DNA of 64,000 bases, taken from Natronococcus occultus SP4. Its GTDB lineage: Archaea > Halobacteriota > Halobacteria > Halobacteriales > Natrialbaceae. The notes beneath the pieces were generated by a model. The model was not told where the DNA came from. It was given only the letters and a program-made list of their open reading frames with translations, and ran no database searches. Below, in pieces: positions 1 through 8,879 of this stretch. The stretch covers positions 2,533,001 to 2,597,000 of the forward strand of contig NC_019974.1 of the NCBI RefSeq assembly GCF_000328685.1, written 5' to 3'. Numbering within the stretch: position 1 is the first letter of the stretch; each line of letters begins with the position of its first letter. The translations under genes were made by a program, and so were the position numbers.

Positions 1-1045
1 GTAGCAGCATGTTCAGTAGCGCTGCACCGCCACCGAACACCGGGATCAGCAACACGTTCAACCGCTGAGGTTCTCGCCGAGTCCGCAAAAGGGACCACTC
101 GGCAATATGCCGGGTCGGACCGGTGGTGAACGGGACACCGAGAGGACTGATGGCCCGCTCGAGGGCACGCTGGTCGTCCGCTATGCGGGTGGGGACAGCG
201 GCGTCGGTATCCGAAACGGTGATCGGCTCGTCGAACCAGAACGAGGCGGAGATCCGCTCGGCCAGCCAGCACCCACCGATGAGGAGCACGCCAACCGTAG
301 CCACCCCACCAAGAGCGTGTGTCGACGACCAGCCGATGGGTGTGCCGATCGCCAGCAGATCCGCGAGCCATCCAGTCGGAATCACCCCGAGCGTCGCCTG
401 GCTGATCGAAAACGGCAGCTGGGGCGTCTGGAACAGGAAGTAGATCCCGAAGAACAGCATCACGACCGTCCCACCCAACACGCCCTTGTGGCGAGCGACG
501 AACGGGACGGTGGCCACGAGCCATGCAGCACTGTACCCCAGCACGCGCCCGGTCGTGACCGCGCTGGCGACGTAGAGACCACCCACCAGTGGGACGGTCA
601 GCAGAGGCACCGGCGAACCGAAGGTGTACGCTTCGATGCTGGCAATGAGGAGGCCGAACGGGAGCGCATACGTCATCGTCCGCAAGGTCTCGGCGATAAT
701 GCCTCCAACGACGGCGGTTCTGGGTGAGACCGTCGTCAGCACGAACGCGTCGGCAACCGGTTTGCTGTGGGCTGCCGTCGTTCGCTGTGCGAGCATGAAC
801 ACCGCGAACACCCAGAGCATGGCGAACGTGCCTCTGACGACCTGGTTCATCGAGAACTTCGGGTCCGTTCCACGGAGTTCTGGCGCGGCCACGACGGCGA
901 GTGCCGCGATGACGAGCGTCGGGAACGCCACACCGGCAGCCATCAAGAGTAGCCGACCGGTATCGTCCCGAATCGCCCGGACAGAACGCCGGTAGTCGAA
1001 CCAGCCCATCCGAACGGCATGTCCGAGCCAGCCCGATTCAGCCAT
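1..1045 (-). CDS. ABC transporter permease, partial (C-terminus beyond window)
   Basis: The reverse strand is open from an ATG at 1043-1045 to the window edge, about 348 codons with no stop, so the 3' end is missing. The protein begins MAESGWLGHAVRMGWFDYRR and alternates hydrophobic spans with short loops. Examples are LLLMAAGVAFPTLVIAALAV near residues 32-51 and long Gly/Val/Leu-rich spans around residues 75-185. This is the pattern of a haloarchaeal ABC-2-type membrane subunit. Its start overlaps the stop of the ATPase gene (ATGGCTGA), so the two are probably translationally coupled and make one exporter. The substrate cannot be read from the sequence. Family assignment rests on the operon partner and topology, not on a diagnostic motif. 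Confidence 0.8.
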   Translation of the reverse strand, partial: MAESGWLGHAVRMGWFDYRRSVRAIRDDTGRLLLMAAGVAFPTLVIAALAVVAAPELRGTDPKFSMNQVVRGTFAMLWVFAVFMLAQRTTAAHSKPVADAFVLTTVSPRTAVVGGIIAETLRTMTYALPFGLLIASIEAYTFGSPVPLLTVPLVGGLYVASAVTTGRVLGYSAAWLVATVPFVARHKGVLGGTVVMLFFGIYFLFQTPQLPFSISQATLGVIPTGWLADLLAIGTPIGWSSTHALGGVATVGVLLIGGCWLAERISASFWFDEPITVSDTDAAVPTRIADDQRALERAISPLGVPFTTGPTRHIAEWSLLRTRREPQRLNVLLIPVFGGGAALLNMLL

Positions 1046-1862
1046 CGGTGTTCTCCTCGGCGATGCTCTGGGTGGCGCTGTCGGCGGGGCTGGTCTCATC
1101 GTCGGTCTCGTCTCCGATACTGCGTTCGTCGGTCGTAAGCTCGAGGAACGCATCCTCCAGCGAGCGCGTCTCTCCGGTCTCTGCACGGTGTTCGAGAGCA
1201 GCGGGCGGACCTTCTGCGACCAACTCTCCATCGTAGAGGATTCCGACCGTGTCGGCGACTTCTTCGACAACGGGGAGGATGTGCGTCGAGAGGAAAACGG
1301 TCGTCCCCGCGTCGGCGAGATCCGTAATCATCCCTCGGAGCGTCCGCGCAGCGCGTGGGTCCAGTCCGGACGTGGGTTCGTCGAGGAAAACGACGGTGGG
1401 TTCGTGGAGGACGGCCTGTATATAGGCGGTTTTCTGTCGCATCCCCTTCGAATACTCCGCGATCCGGGTGTCGGCATCTGCTGTGAGATCCAGTTCGTCG
1501 AGAAGCGTCTCGATTCGATCGCGTATCGCCTTCCCAGAGAGATCGCGGAGCCCGGCAGCGTATTCGAGCTGTTCGTACGCCGTCGCCTGATCGTACAGTG
1601 GTGGTTCTTCGGGCAAGTATCCGATCTGTGTCCGGAGGTCATCCCGATCCGTGATCGAGACGCCAGCGACGGAACCGGTCCCCCTGGTCGGTCGTGTCAG
1701 TCCAGTCAACAGCCGCATCGTCGTGGTTTTTCCCGCACCGTTTGGGCCGAGAAACCCGTAGACTGTTCCGCTCGGGATCGCGAGATCTAACTCGGCAATA
1801 GCGGTAGTGTCTCCATATCGTTTTGTTAATCCTTCAGCGAAGATAGCAGACCGATCAGTCAT
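1038..1862 (-). CDS. ABC transporter ATP-binding protein
   Basis: A 274-residue ATPase subunit that powers the neighbouring permease at the cytoplasmic face. Walker A is GPNGAGKTT (39-47), the Q-loop region is GYLPEE (81-86), the signature is YSKGM (137-141), Walker B is VVFLDEP (157-163) and the switch histidine is LSTH (191-194). All catalytic elements are intact. The C-terminal 60 residues are acidic and probably disordered, as often seen in CcmA/NatA-like haloarchaeal exporters. The stop overlaps the permease start by 8 nt. A TATA-like AATTAT lies about 25-30 nt upstream of the ATG on the reverse strand (near 1887-1892), which suits a leaderless transcript. The transported compound is unknown. 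Confidence 0.93.
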   Translation of the reverse strand: MTDRSAIFAEGLTKRYGDTTAIAELDLAIPSGTVYGFLGPNGAGKTTTMRLLTGLTRPTRGTGSVAGVSITDRDDLRTQIGYLPEEPPLYDQATAYEQLEYAAGLRDLSGKAIRDRIETLLDELDLTADADTRIAEYSKGMRQKTAYIQAVLHEPTVVFLDEPTSGLDPRAARTLRGMITDLADAGTTVFLSTHILPVVEEVADTVGILYDGELVAEGPPAALEHRAETGETRSLEDAFLELTTDERSIGDETDDETSPADSATQSIAEENTDG

Positions 1863-2053
1863 GAATGAGTGTCTCTATACACACATCATAATTCTTGTCA
1901 CCACAATATGTATTACAATCGTTACGACAGCGTACGATCCAGTTTCGCGTTTCACTGCGGCTGACCGCTACGTCCTCGATATGACAACAGTCGAGACTTC
2001 GTTTCCGCTCTGGATCTCACTGCACGCCCCGAAAACGGACGCTCTCCCGCCAG

Positions 2054-2737
2054 TTATCGACTCCCGCGAACGCGCTCGAGGACGGACAGCGTTCCGTCGG
2101 CGTGGGCGTCTTCGAGGACTTCGTCGGCGGCCTCGGTCGCGGCCCGGTCGGCGTTTGCCACCGCGAAACTCCGGTCGACGACTTCGAACGTCGAGACGTC
2201 GTTGATCGAGTCGCCGACGGCGACGCTCTCGGCGAGGTCGAAGCCGACGCGGTCGGCGATGGTCTCGACGCCGTCGCCCTTGTTCGGGTCGGCGTCCTTG
2301 ACGTGGTAGGCGTAGCCCGTGTCGACGACCTCGAGGCCGTACTCCGCGGCGATCTCCCGCAGCGGCTCGACGGGCTGGTCAAGGTTGATCGCAACCTCGG
2401 TCTCGCGCCAGCGGTTGACGGTGTCCTCGGCGCCCCAGCCGAGCTCGTACCCCGCACCCCGGTAGCGCTCGGCGACGGCCTGGGCTGCCTCCCGATCGGC
2501 GGTGAAGAAGACGTCCTCGCCGGTGTAGACGACGCCGCCGTTCTCGGCGACGACGAGTTCGGGAATCCCGGCGAAGTGACAGAGCGCGACAGGATAGGGG
2601 AAGGCCTTCCCGGTGGCGATCACGACCGGGGCCTCCCAGTCGCGGATGGGATCGAGGACACGCGGGTCAAGACCCCAGCTTTCGGGGCGGGTCAGCGTGC
2701 CGTCGATGTCGAGCACGAGCGGCGGGTCGGCGGTCAT
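2054..2737 (-). CDS. Phosphoglycolate phosphatase, archaeal HAD type
   Basis: A 227-residue HAD-superfamily phosphatase of the archaeal phosphoglycolate phosphatase/SPP-like group. It would hydrolyse 2-phosphoglycolate to glycolate in the cytoplasm. The nucleophile motif DIDGT is at 10-14 (Asp10 nucleophile, Asp12 acid/base). Motif II lies around VVIATGK (38-44), the conserved lysine is in PNKGDGV (151-157), and the metal site is GDSIND (175-180). The cap contains AENGG (65-69), typical of this group. Length matches the family. It stands alone between the ABC pair and the glycerol locus, so context adds nothing. A sugar-phosphate substrate cannot be excluded by sequence alone. Confidence 0.88.
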   Translation of the reverse strand: MTADPPLVLDIDGTLTRPESWGLDPRVLDPIRDWEAPVVIATGKAFPYPVALCHFAGIPELVVAENGGVVYTGEDVFFTADREAAQAVAERYRGAGYELGWGAEDTVNRWRETEVAINLDQPVEPLREIAAEYGLEVVDTGYAYHVKDADPNKGDGVETIADRVGFDLAESVAVGDSINDVSTFEVVDRSFAVANADRAATEAADEVLEDAHADGTLSVLERVRGSR

Positions 2738-2835
2738 ACCCGGATATCGGAGGTCGGGACGGTAAAGCGAACGGATTCGTCCGGGAAGTCGCGGCTCAGG
2801 TTCGCGCCGAAAACGGAGACGGGGTCAGCGAGCGA

Positions 2836-3951
2836 TCAGAACCACGGGACCCAGACCGTCGTCGGGAAGACCCCGAGGACGTACAGGATCGCGACGAGGA
2901 AGGTTCCGAAGACGATCCCCGCGGCGGGCGGGTCGACGTGGGTGTCGCCGTGAGCGAAGAACACCCGCTGGAAGAGTTCGCCGAACAGCGCGGCGAGCAC
3001 CCCGATAACGAGACCGACGATCAGGGCGACCTCGGTACCGGTTCCCGCAAGCAACGCGCCGCTGTCGTAAGCGACCGGAGCGCCTTCCGCGATCCCGCCG
3101 TCGGCGGGAACGTACACCGCAAGCGCGGCGGTCGCCGCCGGCAGCGTGATGTGGTGGGTTACCGGGATCTTCTCGACGCCGCAGTTGAGGAAGACCAGCG
3201 AGGCCGCGCTGATCCCGAATCCGAGGAAGGCGCTGCCGGTAACGACTCCGACGTAGGCGCCGAGGATCCCTGCGGCGAGCCCGAGCATGGCGACGTGACC
3301 CCACTTGTACTGGTGGGGGAGCCACGGCTCGACCTTGAGCCGTTCCTTCTGGGTCGCGGCGGCTTTCGCCTGCACCTCGCCACCGTCGGTCTCGATCCCG
3401 CCGTCGGTCGCGGATTCGCCGATGACGCGCATTTCTTCGCGTTCGAAGGGGCCCATATCCAGAATGTTCGCCCCCCGGACCTTGCCGATGATACTGTAGC
3501 CCAGGATCAGCCGGTGAGCAAACGCCGAGAGGACGACCCCCATCGCGATGGGGTCGTAGGGCATTCCGAGGCTCTCCGAGAGGACGACGAGCCAGTAGCC
3601 CAGGATGCCGAAGGCGCCACCGACCGCCAGCACGTCGGGTTTCGTCCCGAGCGCGTAGGAAATGTTTTTGGCCTCGTGGTAGTCGAAACCAGTGTCCATA
3701 TACCCTCGGCGAGCGGCGTAAGCCGTCGCCGCGACGCCGCCGGCGAAGCTAATAGCCGGCGAGAACGGCGGTCCGAACGCGACCTGATCGGTGATCGCAG
3801 CCGCGTCGGGATCGACCAGCGTCGCAGCCTCGCCCGCGATCACCATGAAGCCGGTGAAGATAAATGCCGGCAGCGGGCCGAGCGCGGCGCCGAACGCACC
3901 CCCGCCGAACGCGGCGATGATCTCGGCGAGGTCGAGGAGTGCGTCGAGCAT
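2836..3951 (-). CDS. GlpX-like putative glycerol-associated membrane protein
   Basis: A 371-residue polytopic membrane protein with roughly eight or nine hydrophobic spans. Examples are residues 9-45, a Gly-rich span VLAVGGAFGILGYWLVVL, HVAMLGLAAGILGAYVGVV, and a final VFGTFLVAILYVLGVF. Between the two halves is a charged loop of about 50 residues (VRGANILDMGPFEREEMRV...). It lies 2 nt downstream of the glpK stop on the same strand and is almost certainly cotranscribed with it. In Haloferax volcanii a membrane gene at the equivalent place beside glpK has been called glpX and proposed to help glycerol uptake. It is not the bacterial fructose-bisphosphatase GlpX and shows no aquaporin NPA motifs. 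Function is therefore inferred from the neighbourhood. Confidence 0.75.
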   Translation of the reverse strand: MLDALLDLAEIIAAFGGGAFGAALGPLPAFIFTGFMVIAGEAATLVDPDAAAITDQVAFGPPFSPAISFAGGVAATAYAARRGYMDTGFDYHEAKNISYALGTKPDVLAVGGAFGILGYWLVVLSESLGMPYDPIAMGVVLSAFAHRLILGYSIIGKVRGANILDMGPFEREEMRVIGESATDGGIETDGGEVQAKAAATQKERLKVEPWLPHQYKWGHVAMLGLAAGILGAYVGVVTGSAFLGFGISAASLVFLNCGVEKIPVTHHITLPAATAALAVYVPADGGIAEGAPVAYDSGALLAGTGTEVALIVGLVIGVLAALFGELFQRVFFAHGDTHVDPPAAGIVFGTFLVAILYVLGVFPTTVWVPWF

Positions 3952-3953
3952 CC

Positions 3954-5492
3954 TCAGTCACCGTCCCGGGCCCAGTCCCGTGCCCGATCGAGCGCGTCAC
4001 CCCACCGGTCGTACTTCCGGTCCGCTTCCGCGCGGGCCATCTCCGGCTCGAACTCACGGTCGATCTGCCAGTTGTCGCGCAGACCCTCGATGTCCTCCCA
4101 GTAGCCGACGGCCAGTCCGGCGGCGTAGGCCGAGCCCAACGCCGTCGTCTCGTCGACCTCCGGGCGGACGATCTTCGAGCCGATGATGTCGGACTGGAGC
4201 TGACAGAGGTAGTTGTTCTTGACCGCGCCGCCGTCGACCCGGAGGTTCGTCATCTCGATCCCCGAGTCGGCTTCCATCGCCTCGGCGACGTCGCGGGTCT
4301 GGTAGGCGATCGACTCCAGAGTCGCCCGGACGACGTGTTCCTTGCGGGTGCCCCGCGTCATTCCGACGATGGTGCCGCGGGCGCGCTGGTCCCAGTGGGG
4401 TGCGCCGAGGCCGGTGAAGGCGGGGACGACGTAGACGCCGTCGGTCGAGTCGACGCTACGGGCCAGTTCGGCGGTCTGGGCGGGGTTGTCGATCAGCGTC
4501 AGATCCTCGAGCCACTCGATGGCCGCACCGGTGACGAAGATCGATCCCTCGAGGGCATACTGGACCGACTCACCCGAGCGCTGGAAGCCGATCGTCGTCA
4601 GCAGGCCGTGGTCGCTCTCGACGGCCTCGTCGCCGGTGTTCATCAGGAAAAAAGAACCCGTCCCGTAGGTGTTCTTGGCCTCACCGGCGTTGAAACAGGT
4701 CTGGCCGAACAGCGCAGCCTGCTGGTCGCCAAGCGCCCCGGCGACGGGGATCTCGGCCTCGAGGAACCCGTCGGGATCAGTCGAGCCGTAGGTCGCGTCG
4801 TCGCTCGAGGGGCGGACCTCGGGGAGCATCTCTCGTGGAATGTTGAACTCCTCGAGGAGCTCGTCGTCCCACTCGAGGTCGTGGATGTTGTACAGCATCG
4901 TCCGCGAGGCGTTCGTGACCTCGGTCACGTGCTCGCCGGTGAGGTTGTAGATCAGCCAGCTGTCGATCGTCCCGAACAGGACGTCGCCCTCGGCCGCCCT
5001 GTCGTGGATGTCCGCGGGACGGGCCCGCTCCATCTTGATCGGATCGGCGTTCTCGAGGAGCCACTCGGCTTTCGTGGCCGAGAAGTAGGCGTCGGCCTCG
5101 AGTCCCGTCTTCTCGCGGACGGTGTCAACCAGCCCGTCGTCCTCGAGCTGTTCGACGCGGTCGGTCGTCCGTCGGTCCTGCCAGACGATGGCGTTGTGGA
5201 CCGGGCGCCCCGAATCCGCGTCCCACAGCAGCGTCGTCTCGCGCTGGTTCGTGACGCCGATCGCCTCGAGTTGGTCGGGGCTGATCCCCGCCTGGCCCAG
5301 CGCCGTCGTGATGACGTGTTTCGTGTTCTTCCAGATCTCCATCGGGTCGTGCTCGACCCAGCCCGGCTCCGGATAGATCTGCTCGTGTTTCTCGTAGGCG
5401 TTGGCGACGACCTCTCCGCCGTGGTCGAACACCATAAACCGCGTTCCTGTCGTTCCCTGATCGACTGCGCCGACGTACGTCTGTCCTGTCAT
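3954..5492 (-). CDS. glpK: Glycerol kinase
   Basis: A 512-residue FGGY-family kinase that phosphorylates glycerol to sn-glycerol 3-phosphate with ATP. The N-terminal ATP-binding motif DQGTTGTR is at 11-18. The family glycerol-site block TNQRETTLLWD and IVWQDRRT follow near residues 80-110. FGQTCFNAGEAKNTYGTG and GSIFVTGAAIEWL are in the second half, and VDGGAVKNNYLCQ is near the C-terminus. Length equals that of characterised glycerol kinases. The gene is divergent from glpABC across an AT-rich 307-bp spacer and is followed at 2 nt by the GlpX-like membrane gene. Its product is the direct substrate of GlpABC, so the arrangement is a complete glycerol-entry pathway. Confidence 0.98.
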   Translation of the reverse strand: MTGQTYVGAVDQGTTGTRFMVFDHGGEVVANAYEKHEQIYPEPGWVEHDPMEIWKNTKHVITTALGQAGISPDQLEAIGVTNQRETTLLWDADSGRPVHNAIVWQDRRTTDRVEQLEDDGLVDTVREKTGLEADAYFSATKAEWLLENADPIKMERARPADIHDRAAEGDVLFGTIDSWLIYNLTGEHVTEVTNASRTMLYNIHDLEWDDELLEEFNIPREMLPEVRPSSDDATYGSTDPDGFLEAEIPVAGALGDQQAALFGQTCFNAGEAKNTYGTGSFFLMNTGDEAVESDHGLLTTIGFQRSGESVQYALEGSIFVTGAAIEWLEDLTLIDNPAQTAELARSVDSTDGVYVVPAFTGLGAPHWDQRARGTIVGMTRGTRKEHVVRATLESIAYQTRDVAEAMEADSGIEMTNLRVDGGAVKNNYLCQLQSDIIGSKIVRPEVDETTALGSAYAAGLAVGYWEDIEGLRDNWQIDREFEPEMARAEADRKYDRWGDALDRARDWARDGD

Positions 5493-5799
5493 TGGTGGTC
5501 ACCCCATCTCGTCCCGAGCGATGTCTTTACTGACGATCGCATTCTACTGGTAAACATTTCCTACGATCATTATAAACGTTGCCAAAATTATAATATTATT
5601 GCCAGTTAGTCGACGAACAATATTTCCGGTGTGATCCGAATGGGCGAATTATTCGTTCAAACGTCGATATATTTCCCCTCTCGGCAGTAAGACGAACACC
5701 GGTCGATATCGTTCCGCTCGGCGAACTATCCCGGCCTTACTGGTGGTTCGAGGCCGTCGATAAAATAAAGGGAGAGGAGAGCGAGGTACGGACGAAGGG
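5493..5799. promoter_or_regulatory. Divergent glpK / glpA control region
   Basis: A 307-bp gene-free spacer between the two divergent glycerol operons, distinctly AT-richer than its surroundings. It carries TATA-like stretches facing glpK (TTTATAATG read on the reverse strand, around 5566-5574) and facing glpA (AAAATAAA, about 5762-5769). A perfect 11-bp palindrome CGAATTATTCG lies at 5645-5655, placed where one protein could act on both promoters. A purine-rich GGAGAGGAG near 5770-5780 may serve glpA. The palindrome as operator is inference; a GlpR-type or other regulator is not encoded in this window. Confidence 0.6.
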
Positions 5800-7512
5800 A
5801 TGGCACACGACACCGAGGTTCTCGTACTCGGGGGCGGCTCGACCGGCTGTGGTATCGCCAGAGATCTGGCGATGCGCGGCCTCGAGGTCACGCTCGTCGA
5901 GCGAGGCAATCTGACCGACGGAACGACCGGCCGAATGCACGGCCTGCTCCACAGCGGGGGACGGTACGCGGTTTCGGATCAGGCCAGCGCGGTCGAGTGT
6001 ATCGAGGAGAACGAGATCCTTCGGGATATCGCCGGCCACTGCGTGGAGCTGACCGGCGGGCTGTTCGTCCAGCGACCCGAGGACCCGGACGACTACTTCC
6101 GGGAGAAACTCGAGGGCTGTCGCGACTGCGACATTCCCGCGAAAGTGCTCTCGGGACGGGAGGCTCGCGAGGTCGAGCCCTACCTCGCGACGGACGTCAA
6201 ACGCGCGATCCAGGTGCCTGACGGGGCGATCGATCCGTTCCGTCTCTGCGTCGCGAACGCGCTCGACGCTGAGCGACACGGCGCCCGAGTCGAGACCCAC
6301 GCCGAGGTGATCGACCTGCTGCGGGAGGGCGACGACATCTACGGCGTGACGGTGCGCCACGACTCCGGACCGGGCAAGCGCACGCACAAGGCGCCGGGGA
6401 CGACCGAGGACATCACCGCCGACTACGTCGTCAACGCCACCGGTGCCTGGGCCGGCCAGATCGGCGCGATGGCCGACTTAGACGTCGAAGTCCGTCCCTC
6501 GAAGGGTGTGATGACGATCATGAACGTCCGCCAGGTCGACACCGTCATCAACCGCTGTCGACCGAAGGGCGACGCCGACATCATCGTCCCCCACGAGACG
6601 ACGGCGATTCTGGGCACCACGGACGAGGAGGTCGAGGACCCGGACGACTACCCCGAGGAGAAGTGGGAGGTCGACATGATGATCGACACGCTCTCGGAGC
6701 TCGTGCCGATCCTCGAGGAGTCCCGAACCATTCGCTCGTTCTGGGGCGTGCGGCCGCTGTACGAGCCCCCGGGCCGGGGCACCAAGGACCCCACCGACAT
6801 CACGCGCGATTTCTTCCTGCTCGATCACGAGGACCGGGACGGCGTCTCCGGGATGTCCAGCATCGTCGGCGGGAAGTTCACCACCTACCGGGCGATGGCC
6901 GAGGAGATCTCGAACCACGTCTGCGACCAGCTCGGAGTGCGGGCCTCCTGTCGGACCGCCGAGGAGGCCCTGCCGGGCAGCGAGAACCTCGCCGTCCTCG
7001 AGGACGGGATGGACGACTTCGGGCTGCGCTCGCCGATCGCTCGCCGGAGCAAGCAACGGTTGGGCAGCCGCTCGTCGGAGGTGCTCGAGACGGACGACCC
7101 AAACCCCGTCGTCTGTCAGTGCGAGGGTGTCACCCGAGCCGAAGTGCAGGACGCGATCGACCAATCCGGCTCGGACCTGAACGCCGTTCGCATCCGCACA
7201 CGGGCCTCGATGGGCAACTGTCAGGGCGGCTTCTGCTGTGCGAACATGGCCAACGAGCTCCACCCCGAGTACGACGAGGAGACGACCCGAGAGGCCCTGG
7301 ACGAACTCTTCCAGGAGCGCTGGAAGGGCGAACGCCACGCCCTCTGGGGCGAGCAGCTCTCTCAGGCGATGCTCAACTACGCCCTGCACGCGACGACGAT
7401 GAACCGGGACAACGACCCCGCGAGCCGTCCCGACGGCGTCGACTACGCCGCGTTCGATTCGGGCGACTCGAGCGCGCGGACCCCACAGCGGCGCCGATCC
7501 GGAGGTGACTGA
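5800..7512 (+). CDS. glpA: Anaerobic-type glycerol-3-phosphate dehydrogenase subunit A
   Basis: A 570-residue FAD-dependent catalytic subunit that oxidises glycerol 3-phosphate to dihydroxyacetone phosphate. The dinucleotide-binding motif is [16 protein letters not shown] (7-22). The DAO-family middle contains [13 protein letters not shown] and the substrate-region block [12 protein letters not shown]. The C-terminus carries a BFD-like [2Fe-2S] motif with Cys439 and Cys441 (VCQCEG), Cys474 and Cys479/480 (GNCQGGFCC), matching the GlpA-specific tail that plain GlpD lacks. It is first in the operon glpA-glpB-glpC, and its stop lies inside the ribosome-binding zone of glpB. Works with GlpB and membrane-anchoring GlpC to pass electrons to quinone. 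Confidence 0.97.
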   Translation: MAHDTEVLVLGGGSTGCGIARDLAMRGLEVTLVERGNLTDGTTGRMHGLLHSGGRYAVSDQASAVECIEENEILRDIAGHCVELTGGLFVQRPEDPDDYFREKLEGCRDCDIPAKVLSGREAREVEPYLATDVKRAIQVPDGAIDPFRLCVANALDAERHGARVETHAEVIDLLREGDDIYGVTVRHDSGPGKRTHKAPGTTEDITADYVVNATGAWAGQIGAMADLDVEVRPSKGVMTIMNVRQVDTVINRCRPKGDADIIVPHETTAILGTTDEEVEDPDDYPEEKWEVDMMIDTLSELVPILEESRTIRSFWGVRPLYEPPGRGTKDPTDITRDFFLLDHEDRDGVSGMSSIVGGKFTTYRAMAEEISNHVCDQLGVRASCRTAEEALPGSENLAVLEDGMDDFGLRSPIARRSKQRLGSRSSEVLETDDPNPVVCQCEGVTRAEVQDAIDQSGSDLNAVRIRTRASMGNCQGGFCCANMANELHPEYDEETTREALDELFQERWKGERHALWGEQLSQAMLNYALHATTMNRDNDPASRPDGVDYAAFDSGDSSARTPQRRRSGGD

Positions 7513-7513
7513 G

Positions 7514-8797
7514 ATGGCGATCAGCGACGACGTCCTCGTGATCGGCGGCGGGATCGCCGGTGCGACCGCAGCTCTCGCCGCGGCCGAGGAGGGCGCCGAC
7601 GTCCGGCTGGTCACCCACAAACAGAGCACGCTCCGGAACGCCAGCGGGCTGATCGACGTGCTTGGGTACACCCACGAGGGCGAGGGTCCGATCGTCGATC
7701 CCTTCGAGCGCCTCGCGGAGCTCCCGACGGGCCATCCCTACGAACGGGTCGGCACCGAGGCGGTCAGGGAAGCGCTTGCGTTCTTCGACGAGGTCGCCGG
7801 CGACGCCTATACCGGCGACCACACCGACGCGAACGCCCTGGTGCCGACCCACGGTGGCACCGTCAAACCCACGGCCCGATACCCGGTCTCGACGGCCGAC
7901 GGACTCGCGAGCGACCCACGGGACACGCTGCTGGTCGGCTTCGAGACGCTGACCGACTTTGACGCGCCGCTGGCGGCCTCCCACCTCGAGGCGGCCGGCG
8001 CGCCGTTCTCGGCTCGCGGTATCACGCTGCAGTTCCCCGGCATCGTCCGGGACGACGCGAAACTCACGCGGTACGCCCACCTGCTCGACCACGAGGAGCG
8101 CGTCGAGACGGCCGCAGGCGAACAGTCCGCTCGCGAGGCGCTCGCTTTGGCCGTTGAGGCCCACCTCGAGGACGAGACCCGCGTCGGCTTCCCCGCACTG
8201 CTGGGCGACGAGTTCGCCGCGGAGGTCCGTGCGGATCTCGCGGACTCGCTGGGCGCCGACGTCTTCGAGGTGCCGATGGGGCCGCCCAGCCTCCCGGGGA
8301 TGCGCCTCGAGGACGTGCTGTACGAGGCCCTCGAGGACGCCGGCGTGCGTGTCGCCTCCGGCGTCCCGGTGGTCGACTACGAGACCGATGGCGACGCCGT
8401 CGACCACGTGCTGGTCGACCGCCACGGTCAGGAGATCCCCCACGAGGCGAGCCAGTACGTCCTCGCGACGGGCGGGCTCGTCGGTAAGGGCGTCCGCAGC
8501 GAACGCGAGCGCGTGTTCGAGCCGATCTTTGACTGTTTCGTTCCCCACGCCGACGACCGCTACGACTGGTTCGTCGACGACGTCTTCGGCGAGCAGCCCT
8601 ACGCCCGGTTCGGCGTCGTTCCCGACCGGGAGTTGCGGCCCCTCGACGCCGACGAGGAACCCGAGTTTTCGAATCTCCGGGCGGCTGGAGCGGTGCTTGG
8701 CGGGTACGACTACGCGGCCGAGAAATCCGGTGCTGGCGTCTCGCTGGCGACGGGGTACGTCGCTGGCGGTCGGGCCGGGACGGAGGCGAGCAGATGA
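7514..8797 (+). CDS. glpB: Anaerobic-type glycerol-3-phosphate dehydrogenase subunit B
   Basis: A 427-residue flavoprotein subunit of the GlpABC complex. FAD binding is shown by DVLVIGGGIAGATAALAAAE near the N-terminus. The C-terminal LATGGLVGKG and GAVLGGYD...SGAGVSLATGYVAGG are typical of GlpB. I place the start at ATG 7514 rather than at GTG 7505. A strong GGAGGTGA (7501-7508) precedes ATG 7514 at 5 nt, and the alternative GTG lies inside that sequence. The GGAGGTGA also spans the last codons of glpA (stop 7510-7512), so glpB is tightly coupled to glpA. About 80 bp separate it from glpC. Confidence 0.95.
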   Translation: MAISDDVLVIGGGIAGATAALAAAEEGADVRLVTHKQSTLRNASGLIDVLGYTHEGEGPIVDPFERLAELPTGHPYERVGTEAVREALAFFDEVAGDAYTGDHTDANALVPTHGGTVKPTARYPVSTADGLASDPRDTLLVGFETLTDFDAPLAASHLEAAGAPFSARGITLQFPGIVRDDAKLTRYAHLLDHEERVETAAGEQSAREALALAVEAHLEDETRVGFPALLGDEFAAEVRADLADSLGADVFEVPMGPPSLPGMRLEDVLYEALEDAGVRVASGVPVVDYETDGDAVDHVLVDRHGQEIPHEASQYVLATGGLVGKGVRSERERVFEPIFDCFVPHADDRYDWFVDDVFGEQPYARFGVVPDRELRPLDADEEPEFSNLRAAGAVLGGYDYAAEKSGAGVSLATGYVAGGRAGTEASR

Positions 8798-8879
8798 CTG
8801 TAAGGACGGTACCGACGAGAGCGACTGACACGGACTCGAGCGAACCGAACGAGCGAGCGCGATCTATTCAGGTGATTCG

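Noticed and set aside
2836-3951. GlpX as fructose-1,6-bisphosphatase
   Set aside because: The protein is polytopic and has no phosphatase motif; the shared name comes from haloarchaeal nomenclature only.
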